Shown piece by piece: positions 47,076-58,100 of a stretch of 64,000 nucleotides of DNA. The stretch covers positions 38,876,019-38,940,018 of the forward strand of contig CM049306.1 in the NCBI GenBank assembly GCA_026874595.1, in the 5' to 3' direction. A program made the translations under genes and the position numbers. This DNA is from Sipunculus nudus (lineage: Eukaryota > Annelida > Sipuncula > Golfingiida > Sipunculidae). A model generated the notes under the pieces. That model ran no database searches and was not told where the DNA came from. It was given only the letters and a program-made list of their open reading frames with translations. Within the stretch, counting starts at the first letter, position 1, and each line of letters opens with the position of its first letter.

Positions 47076-48502
47076 TATACAGGTATGTATGTGACTAAAA
47101 ACCGATGCGTCAGCCTCAGGTGGGACACTTAAACATGCCTGTGTGCAGATGATATAGTTATGCTATTAACCTGGCTGACCTCTACCCGTTGTCCCCTCCA
47201 CAGAGCGTGCATGTGAGGTCAACGTATCTCAGCACCAAGCTTTGTATGCTTGTTTAATCTGGCACATTGAAGATTACTGTGAGAACACGCATGTATCTTT
47301 TATTTGTACCAAATTTTATCCGAGCCACAGGTCTTCAGCACTGGTTCACCTCCATAACCATAGGATGATGACCTATTTTATTATTTTGATCATTTGAGAT
47401 ATAACAAATACAGTCTTTCTTGGTCGATATGACGGTTCCAAACATTCAGTGTCAGCCGTCGCCGACACACATCGCTAGTTTGAAATGGTATATTGTATTT
47501 ATTTTGTCAAGAATATAATTATATACAGACTTGGAAATCCTTATATGATTAATGATATTTCCTATATCGTTTCAATAGCATTCACCTAATCTAATTTTTT
47601 AAGAAATATTTACCTGCAATTTTTTAATGTTATTTGCATTTCAAGTAACTACATTAAAGCATGTCACTTCACCCATCAGATTGCAATAAATCTATGAACC
47701 CATACATGGACTCGTCCATCTCCTGTACTAATTGATCTAACATAAAAATTAGGTATTTATTAATTACACGTATATAAGATGTATAAACATTATGAAGTGC
47801 GATATACATCAATACTTTATAATATATAATCTTATATTATCTTAATTTGATTAATATATAAAAATATTTGAACGATTTATATACATTATATCGTAAAATT
47901 CAATATAATATGTATGTACGTATACATTACGGGGAAATTGCTCACGAGTACAGAGAGTTTGCGGTCTTTAACCTTTCAGATTGAACAATGAGCTCTTTCA
48001 CCATAAGAGTTTTGTTGAAACTATCCAGGGCAAGGTCCTGTCCCTTGGCTATCTTTTCTTGGCCGGGCAGGGTATTGTTACCCTAGCCCCCCTAGTGTTA
48101 CAAAACGTAGGGCACCGAAAATGAAGCCTATTGAATCTTCACAGCAGGGTACCTCCAAATGGTGTATCAATGCCAACTGTTAACATAAATGTACTGTTAC
48201 ACCTGGCTGGGTCTAGTAACTTCAAGTAAACATATAACCAAACGGTCCATTGTCAGTCCCGGAGTGAATGGATTCTTAAGACTCTGTCGGTAGCCACAGG
48301 ACTTCAGAATCTCTCAGGCTGGGAGGTAACCTATATTTTAAAGAATTGCAGCATTTCTATTTCGGTCCTGGGTTGGTCAACTCCGAATGTTTGAATGAGT
48401 TCATGCTCGTTTTGTTGAGACTTTATAGTTTTGTACACGACATGTGACCCTGCGTCAGTCAGTCAGTCAGTCTCTCTGTCTCTCTCTCTCTCTGTCTCTC
48501 TG

Positions 48503-48547
<45 letters not shown>

Positions 48548-48662
48548 CGCGCGCGCGCGCAAATAAGCAAAGTCGGGACCATTGGTATTGGAATTTTCAT
48601 TTTAATTGTTAATCTGTAATTTTAAATCACCACAATTTATTTTCTGATGGATCCATATAAAT

Positions 48663-48705
<43 letters not shown>

Positions 48706-49943
48706 CACACAACACGACTTAAGTCTCACGCACCAACCAAGACAAGCCTGCGCATACGACCATTCATATTATTAAGCAATTATTAATAAAAGGTTTATAA
48801 TAATAATAATCAATTAATAATACATGGATTGTATTTTAACCTTTTTAAACTAATTCTCTTTTGCGTTGTGGACCTAGGCCTACGAAACTGACACGAGAGC
48901 TCGCTTTTTTAGATATAGCAGCACCCAATCTTAATGCCTCAAGTTGAGAAACTGGTTTATTTTAATTAGTTATTCATTAAGAATTAAGAAACTTTAGATT
49001 TTAGAACTGCGCAAATCCAGTATTACAACTGTGCGTTTTCCATTTACAATTGCACAAATAGGGGTCAATTGTGAGTAAAATGTACCGTGACCCGGTCCAG
49101 GAAGCCATGTTTGAAGGTACTTTTTACAATACTCACAAGATCACACTCACACCTGGTTCAATAGTAACGCAACTATCCCGGTCACTTATTATCAACAATG
49201 CTACATGGGTATGAATGGTCTCGTATAACTCCCTCTCATTCCCTCGCATTACTCCCTCTCTTTTAAAGACTTTAAGATTAATCTTCAGATTTGAGCTGAC
49301 AAACCAGATATTACAGTAGTAGTACTAGTAGAAGTACTAGAGCGGCTTTAAACGTTTATATATCACCTATTCTAATCTTAAAGTTTGTTTTTAGAGTACA
49401 TTTGGCCTTTCATTTATCAATTAACTGTTACCAGGTTTCACAAGTGTTAAATGCATACAAAATAAGGTATTGCATCAAAAATTTATTTAAAAAAAAAAGA
49501 AATCGAATCCCTCCTGATGAACAAAATGAAGATGAAGTAAAAGTAAAGTTAAATAACCGTTTCAGTTGCTTGCATACTTTTTTTTCATGTGACATTTACA
49601 GATAAGCCTACTTGTGAACAATCCCCATGTTTGCTTTTAAGAAAAACTTACCTAAAACGCACGCTGGCATACGAATGATTGATTTAATGAACTCATGAAC
49701 ATTGAACTTCTGGTATAAAACTATCTGTACACATCAATAAGCACATCGTATCTCATTTAATATACAGTTACCTGATGCGGATCTGACAGTACAGTACCAA
49801 AGAGACGGTTGACTTTTTACCAGTTCAGCTTTAGGACTTACCAGCAGTTCTTGCAGCTTGTCTGTGAGTTTCCTCTCAGCTGGGGCAGCAAGTGTGTGCT
49901 GTAGGGCCAGGAGGCCGAGCAGGAGCAGAGCGATACGTTTCAT
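38262..49943 (-). CDS. predicted secreted protein of unknown family (10 exons)
   Basis: Exons in transcript order: 49943-49842, 44417-44324, 43838-43641, 43192-43070, 42333-42223, 41604-41539, 41170-41147, 40558-40412, 39333-39208, 38506-38262. Joined they give 411 residues with GT-AG introns: the first in phase 0, all others in phase 1. A signal peptide (MKRIALLLLGLLALQHTLAA) is followed by an acidic Pro/Asp/Glu stretch with a dibasic KR, helical Ala/Lys/Glu-rich segments holding four cysteines (HECGE, SKCAM, YGCRN, LVCII), and a Lys/Gly run (GKGRKGGKGRKGK) with an acidic patch before a helical end. I do not recognise the family. Secretion and charge pattern would fit a body-fluid, mucus or biomineral-matrix protein, but that is speculation. 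Confidence 0.85.
39208..39333 (-). CDS. secreted protein exon 9
   Basis: 126 nt, phase 1-1. Acceptor TTTCAG, donor GTGGGT. Encodes DVGRGITKVLVDMGRVYKDT and EMLFKVGEAVKHLYAT. Confidence 0.87.
40412..40558 (-). CDS. secreted protein exon 8
   Basis: 147 nt, phase 1-1. Acceptor TTTCAG, donor GTAAGC. Encodes MSEALNKLEVLNAFVDDLVC and IIDEVKNVGADVQAAGPVD; amphipathic helices with the fourth cysteine. Confidence 0.87.
41147..41170 (-). CDS. secreted protein exon 7 (24-nt microexon)
   Basis: Encodes DGPAGGGI across phase-1 borders. Donor GTAAGG. The acceptor CTGCAG lies one base from the end of an inserted MITE-like element (41174-41350), which supplies the C/T-rich tract upstream. The length is a multiple of three, so skipping it leaves the frame intact. 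Supported by phase and splice sites only. Confidence 0.65.
41174..41350 (-). mobile_element. CAGRRGCGGATCC MITE-like element, copy C
   Basis: Reverse orientation: CAGGGGCGGATC at the left and CCGCTTCTG at the right, interior matching copy A (complement of 'tcctcctggggttggac'). Two long G/C tracts. Sits in intron 6 of the secreted-protein gene, touching the acceptor of exon 7. No clear target duplication. Confidence 0.8.
41539..41604 (-). CDS. secreted protein exon 6
   Basis: 66 nt, phase 1-1. Acceptor CACCAG, donor GTAGGT. Encodes VRNFKKTQYGCRNLAKLFVI. Confidence 0.85.
42223..42333 (-). CDS. secreted protein exon 5
   Basis: 111 nt, phase 1-1. Acceptor TTTACAG, donor GTAGGT. Encodes GLEAVVASTFGQLGKESKCA and MGKLFQTLIRIEMF. 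Confidence 0.85.
43070..43192 (-). CDS. secreted protein exon 4
   Basis: 123 nt, phase 1-1. Acceptor TTTACAG, donor GTAAGG. Encodes the helical LQGQLEKLKEFMSNANKKMS segment; 'KEFMSNA' echoes 'KFMSKA' of exon 3. Confidence 0.85.
43641..43838 (-). CDS. secreted protein exon 3
   Basis: 198 nt, phase 1-1. Acceptor AACAG, donor GTATAA. Encodes DVGDALIGFMKFMSKAINHK and a Glu/Asp-rich end with the first cysteine (HECGE). Confidence 0.85.
44324..44417 (-). CDS. secreted protein exon 2 (acidic segment)
   Basis: Acceptor TTGCAG, donor GTATGC. Encodes NDLEKRDGEVAPPSDAELPE and a further Pro/Asp/Glu run. The dibasic KR could be a propeptide cleavage site. Confidence 0.85.
45395..45467. repeat. (TTTC/TATC)n tetranucleotide repeats
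   Basis: Mixed tatc and tttc units in intron 1; explains the Leu/Phe/Ser-rich short frame. Confidence 0.85.
45555..45711. repeat. about 17-bp minisatellite (atgttccttatattctc)
   Basis: Roughly nine diverged tandem copies of the unit, in intron 1 of the secreted-protein gene. Confidence 0.88.
47032..47075. repeat. (TA)n microsatellite
   Basis: About 20 TA units in intron 1. Confidence 0.95.
47942..48082 (-). other. candidate cryptic or alternative terminal exon
   Basis: 46 sense codons and TGA after a CTAG acceptor, in the phase 0 needed after exon 1. Reads GNNTLPGQEKIAKGQDLALD, then helical K/E/L-rich residues. Composition resembles the rest of the protein, but the acceptor has a weak pyrimidine tract and there is no homology support. 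Confidence 0.25.
48456..48560. repeat. compound (CAGT)n-(CT)n-(GC)n microsatellite
   Basis: Four CAGT units, a long CT run with a few GT interruptions, then seven GC units. GC alternation of this length can adopt Z-DNA. Confidence 0.93.
48664..48702. repeat. (CT)n microsatellite
   Basis: About 19 CT units. Confidence 0.95.
49842..49943 (-). CDS. secreted protein exon 1 (signal peptide)
   Basis: 34 codons: MKRIALLLLGLLALQHTLAA plus PAERKLTDKLQELL. Start in a strong context (CACCATG). Donor GTAAGT, phase 0. Cleavage is likely near Ala19-Ala20. Confidence 0.9.
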
Positions 49944-49985
49944 GGTGACGTCGGAGTGGATGGCGCAGACCGGCCGGTACGCCTC

Positions 49986-49993
49986 TATATATA
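49986..49993 (-). promoter_or_regulatory. TATA box of the secreted-protein gene
   Basis: TATATATA on the minus strand, 43 bases upstream of the ATG. A start about 30 bases downstream would leave a very short 5' UTR of roughly 15 nt. Confidence 0.6.
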
Positions 49994-51133
49994 CCCGCGA
50001 TGACACCTAAGGCGTGTCGAGGCCAAGCTTCAAATTGTTAAGTCTGCGCATGCTCAAAATAGTATTTATACTTATGTTTTTATTTTATCTACGCCTACGC
50101 TGTCTCGTTGACAACCAAAACGAGGCTTAAATGGCATTAAAGATGCTTAATCATCTGATATTGTTATGGAAAGATTATGTTCTTGAAGAAATTAAAGATT
50201 ATAAATTTCGAAACCAGGCTGCATAATATCACATCATTTATCATTTATCACATTTTCACATCTTCTATATGTTATGACTTTTCTTCCAACAGTCAGATTA
50301 AGTTTTAATGATTATGGCGATAACATTTACCGAAATATAAACCGGGGAATATTTGACATTGAATTGGAAATAATAATGATTAAGATATGTATTTAGAATT
50401 TTTAAATTCATATAAACATAACAATGTACTAATATGTACAATTATGAAAAGAGTCATTGCTCTGATAAAGAACACTCAAGCAATTCTTAAAATAAGACGT
50501 TTGAACATATAATACAGATGAAGTCAACGCTACATGAGAAAACAAGAAACCTTCAGTTTACATCTCCAAATAAGTTCATATTATCAGAGCATTTATTTTT
50601 GGACTTCTTTATAATATTCACGGAGCAACTTTAAGCATTATAGAGTTCCTTAAGCGTATTAGATATTAGGTATGAATAATTAGAAATTATTTGTATCTTA
50701 AATTGTGACATTGTGTGGACAAGATTAGTGTTTATTTCGGTCCTATCTTTCAAAAACTGATGTACGTCAAATATATTGAAGTTTTCTTGAAATTAAACAT
50801 AAACATAAAGTGCCTTGTCCTGATATGAGTCGTGCTTTTGTAGGGTTTGCACGCCTTCCTATGTCGGCAGAGGTTGTTTTCACGACCCCAGAGTTGACAT
50901 ATGAGTAAATAGGTTCTCACAAGGTGTACCTGCTAGACAAGTATGCCGTATTCTAAAACCTTTTCATAGCCTTCAACGCGTCTTTTGTAAGTGCCTAGAA
51001 TGTTCGCAGGTTCAATGTATTCAGGCCCTTTCCCTCGCGCCCAAGGGAGGCTTTCGTACGTACAAACCCATGTACTTGCCGGAATTTGTGTCATACCATT
51101 TCTTTAGGCCCGATGCCTTAACATTGTATGTTT
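49994..51133. other. upstream intergenic DNA of the secreted-protein gene
   Basis: No second gene, CpG-rich region or RNA recognised. Any distal regulatory elements cannot be seen from sequence alone. Confidence 0.4.
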
Positions 51134-51321
51134 CAGAAGCGGATCCAGTTGGAGGGCCCAGGGGGTTCGGACCCCCCCCCCCCCCCTTTTTCAGCCGCCG
51201 AAAACTTTTTTTAAGGGTTTCAGACCTATTTTTGTGGCCTAAATCCTCCTTTTCCGGAAATTGGGACCTTTTTGTAGATTTTGTCATTAGTCCTCCTGGG
51301 TTGGACCTTGATCCACCCCTG
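51134..51321 (+). mobile_element. CAGRRGCGGATCC MITE-like element, copy D
   Basis: CAGAAGCGGATCC at the left and GATCCACCCCTG at the right; interior 'ttagtcctcctgggttggacc' as in copy A. One long C tract. Confidence 0.8.
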
Positions 51322-52566
51322 CTGGTTTATCATTCTGATGAATCAATGACACAATTAAAAGTCACTATAAGTCAAAGTGCAAGTTAAATTGAATGGAAGA
51401 AAGTGAATGTCAATTTAAGGATTACAATATGAGATTTTATAATAAAAAATAAAATAGTGGGTGCTTTTACTTGTGAGAAATGTGAATGTCACCCAGCTTA
51501 ACATATTTCTTGTTATATAAATGTTTTTAATTTATCTAAAGACAACTTTTTTCTGTCACCGTTTCTTTTTGTATTATGGAAACATCCTGAAAATGAAAGG
51601 CTATGTTTTGATATTCGAAGTTTGTCTAATGCACTATATATAGCAAATGATCAGTATGAATTAGTATGTATAAAGTCCTGAAATTTCTTAATTTATATAA
51701 ATCCAAACGTTATTTAAAATTAATGTTGGATATCTATTAAAAATAAATGACCACACAGTGTTGCAATTTTAAACCCGGTATGGTAATCTTCTTTCTATTG
51801 GTGATGAAATTTTCATTTCAGGTATCCTAATTACTGTATATCTTTGGTAAATTATTTCAAATGTTTAACAAGGAATACGCCATTTAGCCTGAAGAGTTGA
51901 GGGACTGTTGTAGACTGTTTACAAAACAAGTCGTTGACCATGTATGCAGAGTGCCAAACTTAACTCGGGCTTAACTGGATCAACTAACACTACAGTTAGA
52001 ATTCTTAATCAAACAACAGAGAATCTTTGACCTGCACCTGACCTTAGTTTTGTATAAGGTAAAGGAAAGGTATGGAAGGCCTTGTCCTATAGTTACATTC
52101 GTATAGACTGGTTGTTAACTTACTCGGTCACTTTAGAATTGTTTATGGTAATTAAGATGATGTTATACTTTATTTCGTCACTTTGAAGGCATATACTATA
52201 GCTTAAAGCTTGCAATCCACATATGCGTATGGTTTAAGTATGCGTATGCAGTACGTATGTGTAATGCAGCTATAAAACGGACGCCTGTGACACCAGAAAT
52301 ACGTATGCATCAAAATCTGATTTTCCATACTGCCAAGAGGCGTGCTGATATGGCTTCCATTGAATGACGAAGATCCTCAGATATAGGGGATGTTTTTTTT
52401 CAGGCCTGTGCTCATGTACTTTGTCATACGGACATTATTCAATCTCCCAGTCAATCACGCGGTCGAGCAACAAACATTTTTTAGACTAAACACATACAGC
52501 AATGTGTTCCTCAGTTTAAATATTGTCCGCTTTCGTTCAAGGACTCCAGTTTTACATCAGTTGAAT
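51322..52566. other. intergenic, nothing supported
   Basis: AT-rich; no gene or repeat recognised. Confidence 0.4.
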
Positions 52567-52922
52567 CACAGGCGCTTGAATAATTGTTGGTACAAATTCA
52601 TGGTAGGCCCGCACAGAAGTTTTGTGTCATCTTTTTATTAGGCTCTTTCAATTGTGCTGGCTACCAGTCTATATATTTCTTGTTTAAAGTCAATCAAAAG
52701 ATGACAAAAAATTCTGTGCGGGCCTACCATGATTGTACCAATTAATGGATACAAACCAGTTGCAAATGAAGATGCCAGCCTTGTGTATATTTATATATGA
52801 ACAAGTAATTGACAAGCATTATTTACTGGTTTAGCGCTTAGAAAAGGGTAGGGATGGTTTGTATAGTTGATTGAAAACTGTTTAAGCCCAAATTTGTACC
52901 AACAATTATTCAAGCGCCTGTG
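52567..52922. mobile_element. 356-bp element with nested inverted repeats
   Basis: Outer arms run from CACAGGCGCTTGAATAATTG (52567) to its complement ending at 52922. Inner arms about 52600-52640 and 52697-52737 share 'catggtaggcccgcacaga'. Flanks gttgaat / gttgagc agree at five of seven positions, a possible target duplication. Non-coding fold-back or MITE; superfamily unknown. Confidence 0.75.
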
Positions 52923-54269
52923 GTTGAGCGCTAGTATCTCACGCACAAAGCCCATACAGAAAACCAGAGGCGTTTCCTGCAGAGTTTATATAACACGTTT
53001 CATGTTGCGTGTCTTTTTATTGAGACAGCTTTGTTGCGGTTGTACACACGAACGGGTCAAAGGTCACCAAAACAGCAGGGGTCATCAGCGAAGGAACGTT
53101 AATAATTTGGTAAATCTACAAAAAAAGGGTGAAAACTATAATACTTTGAATAATCATGATGTGATGAAATTAAATATTTAATTTGGGTTTCTTAGCAGCC
53201 ATTGACTTAATAACGATATAAATAAAACCACATAATGGAATAAAGATACCCCCTAGGAACAGCTCTTCATTTTAACTCTTCATGATGCAATGGGTATAAC
53301 TAATATAGTATTCTTTCTGTTGTTTATTGTCAGGTAAATACTGCCCGCTCTTATACAAAATATAGTAGGAAAATGCTTTTTTAAAAGTATGCAGAATAAT
53401 AATAAGCCCAAGTAAGGTCTGAATAGAGCAGAGGATAAATTGAGGAATTTGCATTGCGATTAATTATTGTTAGTGAGAGGGCGTGTCGTCATGGGGGCAC
53501 TGGACAAGGACACTTGGTGGATGAAGAGGAACGCCCAAGGATACACTTAAGCTGCATGAGTAAACAGGCCAGATACATACCTGCCGGCACGCCTGGCCAT
53601 GGGAACGTGGAATAATATGATGTTGTGACGTCACCAGCCAGGGCGCTTAAACGAGCCAAAAAGCCCCTCCTGAAAAAAAAAATCCTTCCGAAATTTTTAA
53701 ATGTCCAAACTGTTGTGACTTTCCCAGGATTTTCTATAGTTTCTATATTTTAATTTTATTCTACTGATTTAAGCAGAAACCGCTTTCACCGCGCTCCTTT
53801 GAAAATATAATAATTTTATAAGAGGACTTGAAACAAAAATATTACAGTTTTTAACAGGAGTTTTCAGCCAATTTAAAATATTACGTTTTCACTGAACAAT
53901 GGTGGGTTATATGGTTAATTAACATGTTCATCTGTTCTCAAAACAACTCCTCAAGGTCTGTTTAATTGATTTAGATAACTAAACTTGTGTGACTGCATCA
54001 CTTACATTGGCAATCTAACAACATCAAAATCTTGCATGTTTTCAAAAATTACAGAAGTATATAACTAATATATACAACAATAACAGATTTATCGGAACTC
54101 GAATGTGCAGTGAATAAATAAAATAAAATACAGGAGCTTATTCTCCAAATGTAGAAATATACAGCACATTACAGTAGATATTTTTTCATAGGAAAATATT
54201 GGAATCAATGGGAGCCCTGAGTAATGCAATCCTATAAATTAGATGTATGTATGGGATGTATTAAATAAG
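52923..54269. other. intergenic, nothing supported
   Basis: Short open frames only. Confidence 0.4.
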
Positions 54270-54534
54270 GTGACGGATTTGCCCCACCCCACCCCCCTTC
54301 CCTTTAGCCACCGCAACCTTTTGAAAGGTTTCAGACCAATTTTTGCGGCCTGGACCCCTTTCCCCTCCCTTTTCAAAGGCTCGAGACCTTTAATTAGGTC
54401 GTGTCATTAATCTTACAGGATTGGACCCCTCCTTTCCTAAATTAAGAGTCACGTGTTTTTCATTTTTACTGACCATGCAAGCGGCCCAGTGACTTGGTCA
54501 AATGTCAGGCCAACCATGCTTAAATCCGTCACTG
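54270..54534 (+). mobile_element. CAGRRGCGGATCC-related MITE, copy E (diverged)
   Basis: Ends GTGACGGATTT and AAATCCGTCAC are inverted repeats; interior 'tttcagaccaatttttgcggcctggacccc' matches the family. Contains an extra about 90 bp before the right end. Confidence 0.65.
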
Positions 54535-55074
54535 ACAGTAGGGGTTATTCATATGCACAAAAGACCTTAATCCTGCGATTGTGTCACACGCCTTCTTGTG
54601 TTGTGTAGATAACTAAGCGAGCATGGAAGCATTCCGGTCTTTGCCGAGGCAGTTCGGTTGTTTTCGGTGGTAGCTTTTAAAATCAGATATAACATAGTGT
54701 TATACACAACACAGTTTCAGAGAACGTTGAGGACAAATACGGACCAAATTCTCTTTATAAGTATTACAGGAGAAGATAACTGTATACTCTCACATTCATG
54801 AGTGTCCCTTTCTTTTAGCACTTTATTCGATCTTGTACTGTTTACAAAACAGCATTAAATCAGAATGTTTCTTATGGTTCTAATTATCAATGGAATCTAG
54901 TTCTCTGACAGTACAGCCTCGGCAACTAAGAGGAAAAATATAACAAAATACTGTTATCTCTCAAATAGAAGTATTTGCATTCCTTAAATGTTTTCCGAAG
55001 CAATACGTTATTTCGATAGGCCTATGTTTATATATATATATAGATTTGGGAATGTGATCTCTCGTCATTAGGTG

Positions 55075-55122
<48 letters not shown>

Positions 55123-58100
55123 TCGTTTTGTTTTCCTGGTAGGTTTTGATAATAATCTCCGATTAGTATATAAAAAATCTTTGATGGTACCCGGCCGATA
55201 TTTACACTAATAAATGGACTTCCCTTAAGACACCTGGATAAGCGATATTCTACAATATATTCAAGTATTATTTGAAAACAGTTATAATAGTTTCGATGTG
55301 CTTTGGACTCATAAATAATGCCTGTAAATAAATTCAATTTTCGTCATACATTCACCTGCGTATACGAAGTTCTTTGACACGGTTACTTAGGGTATATTGC
55401 CTTGCACTAAATTGTTAAGTAAAGATAAGCTTGTGATTCATACATAGAAACGTTGTTTACTGCCTAACATTTTATATGACAGCCCGTGCAAAAGTCACCA
55501 ATGGCTCATATACGCTTGAATCATGGACTTTACATAAACTTGAGTCGTCTATACCTATTTAATCTGTACCCTGGCTATCAAAGAAACCCCGCAGAGACGT
55601 TGACGTTTCTGTGTGGGTGGATTTGGTGACAACCATACTATCACGCCATAACACTCTTCTTTTCCAGGGCTGGGATCATTGGAAGGGCTCAGTCATCTTT
55701 ATTCCGATGGTTAAAATTAGTCACGTAAATAAACGCTTATACCAGACAATGTCAACTATGATGACGCAAAATCAGACCACCCGCTTTCGCTGACTTTTGC
55801 GTTCCTACTTATTGCTAAATTATTACTTATTCTTAATGGGTTTCGGCGATTATTACTCTGCATAATATTTGCATTTGTAAGGTCGAATTTGCATTTGTAT
55901 TAGGTAACAGAATTGAAAATATTTTATTTCCACATGCACATGCAGTAAATACCTATTGTTCCAGAAAGATAATCACAAACAAAGTTGAATAATTTTTTAA
56001 TAGAGTATTCTTTCTTTTCTGGTGTCAGTGATATACAGTTGCTCATAAATGCGATAATTACACTAATATTAATAAAATATCAAGGGCAAAATAAAGTTTA
56101 AGTGCAGATTCTTTAGTAACTGGATTTGTATTTGATTAATCTAAAACATTTACATGCACATATATATCAGGGATCGAAATACTTTGAAATGTTCACCTTT
56201 CCATCGAAAAGCCATTAATACAGATTTCCGCAGAAAAATGAGCTTTCCACTACAGATGTAACCTACATTCCCATCAAACTTTCAGTCACATTTCACTCTG
56301 CCATCTTACATGCCGTCCTACATGCACACTTGCATGCAAAATATACTGAATGTTTCCGATAGAATGTTTCTAACACTTCTGTTAGAAAAACGATTGTACA
56401 AGGGGAAACTATGAAAAAACGGAGAATAGGACCGAATGCCGGGAAGTATAAGAAATTATATACCATTTTATAAGAAAAATAATATAAAGAGTCGGTGGAA
56501 CACCACCTAAATTATTTTGTTTTTGTGTTGTGTGTGTTATTATTTATCATCTGCTAGTCCACCTTTCCAACAGATTGGTATAAAATGAAAAATGCCTATC
56601 CGTGCACAGACAGGCAGAAAGGCGACCTCTGTATATATATAGGACTTAACAAATCATCAAAAACATGATGCCAGATGTAACATTAATTAGGTGCTGGAAC
56701 TAAATACACATGTTGCCGCTACTGATAACAATTTATTGCAGGGGGAAATGTTCAGGTCTGGCAAACCTTATGAATATTGATAAGACCTTTATTCTGTCAC
56801 GAACATAAAGAAAACAGTATAGGGTTAAGGGACTGACGTCTGAGCGTGGGCGGTTTTGTCACGACCATCACGACATAACACTTCTGTTCTATAGATTCGT
56901 TCCACCTCGAGGATTTACTCAACCAAGTTTCGGATATTTAAATTTGCCGCGTGCTATTTTCGTCTATGCAAGAGTGAAATGTGTAACGTAAACCCTCCTC
57001 AACCGCCCTCAATCACCTATAGTGAACTCAGCTATGAAAACCAGTTTATACGTCCCTGTTTGTGAACCTTCTTGTGTAACCGCGGCCCTGGCCTCCTATT
57101 GTCGAATGTGAAGGAATCTAAATATTAGTATACAGACTCAGGCGTCCCGTATATAGGACTTTAGGTAGGCCCTATGTTTAGAGATCTTGGCAACTTTTCA
57201 TTACGATGGTCCCTTAGGTATATTAGCACCCTCAAAGTCTTCGCCTTCTAACATGCTTGCAAACTTGAAGTAAACATTATGGAGACATAATTCATTTGAG
57301 ATAATATAATTGAGAAAAAACAATTAAATTTTTCTGACTTCAGGAATTTTCCCTGGTTTACCACCATCACATCCGTGCTAGATTGAACATATTCAAGATA
57401 ATTTACAGTGAAGATAATTTGGCTCAGTGGCCCAAAGCGTTTTATATTACAGGGTCATTTTTCTTCTTCTGGACTGTATGGCCCCCTAAAATATAAAGGT
57501 ATAAGTTGGCCGTGACCATAATAATCAGTATTGCGCTTCATTTGATGCAGAGGAGAAGTCAATCATTTTATTTTCCAAATTTAACAAAGTAATATTTTCA
57601 AGCTTTATTTCCGATAGAATCATTTTCATTGAAGAATGATTTAAACACATTGTTGCAGGAATCATGAAGCAGAAATTTAACCAAAAAAAAAAGAATAAGG
57701 GAATAATGTCATCTCCAAGTTCCTCTGTGCGCATTTGATAATTGAAACTGAGGTCGGCGACACCAAGTTAACCTGGTGATTGTTTTACTCGATATATATA
57801 AAACCGCATTTTCCTGGATAAAGCAATTATATATGTAGGTACCAGTTATCGTCTGTGTTTTCATACTAGGATTATTACGATCTTATATTAATCTTAACAC
57901 CGATATATTTTAAGGATATGGCAACTTATTTATACAGCAAAATAAAAGTAATTTATTAGGAAAGGCTAGTATTAAGCCACGTGTCCACAAAGACAAAAGT
58001 AGCGCATGTGATGCAGATATATACACATGCAGATGCGGATACGGACACGTTTTGTGTGTATCCATATGCACGTTGCGGTTTCATGCGGTTTTAGGTACCT

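Larger units (their letters stand above)
44418..49841 (-). other. intron 1 of the secreted-protein gene
   Basis: 5.4 kb holding a minisatellite (45555-45711), several microsatellites and a candidate cryptic exon (47942-48082). No nested gene or intact mobile element recognised. Confidence 0.7.

Noticed and set aside
49079-49213. 44-codon plus-strand frame beginning MYRDPVQEAMFEG
   Set aside because: Composition is protein-like, but it is short, antisense to the host intron, and has no recognised homology or splice context.
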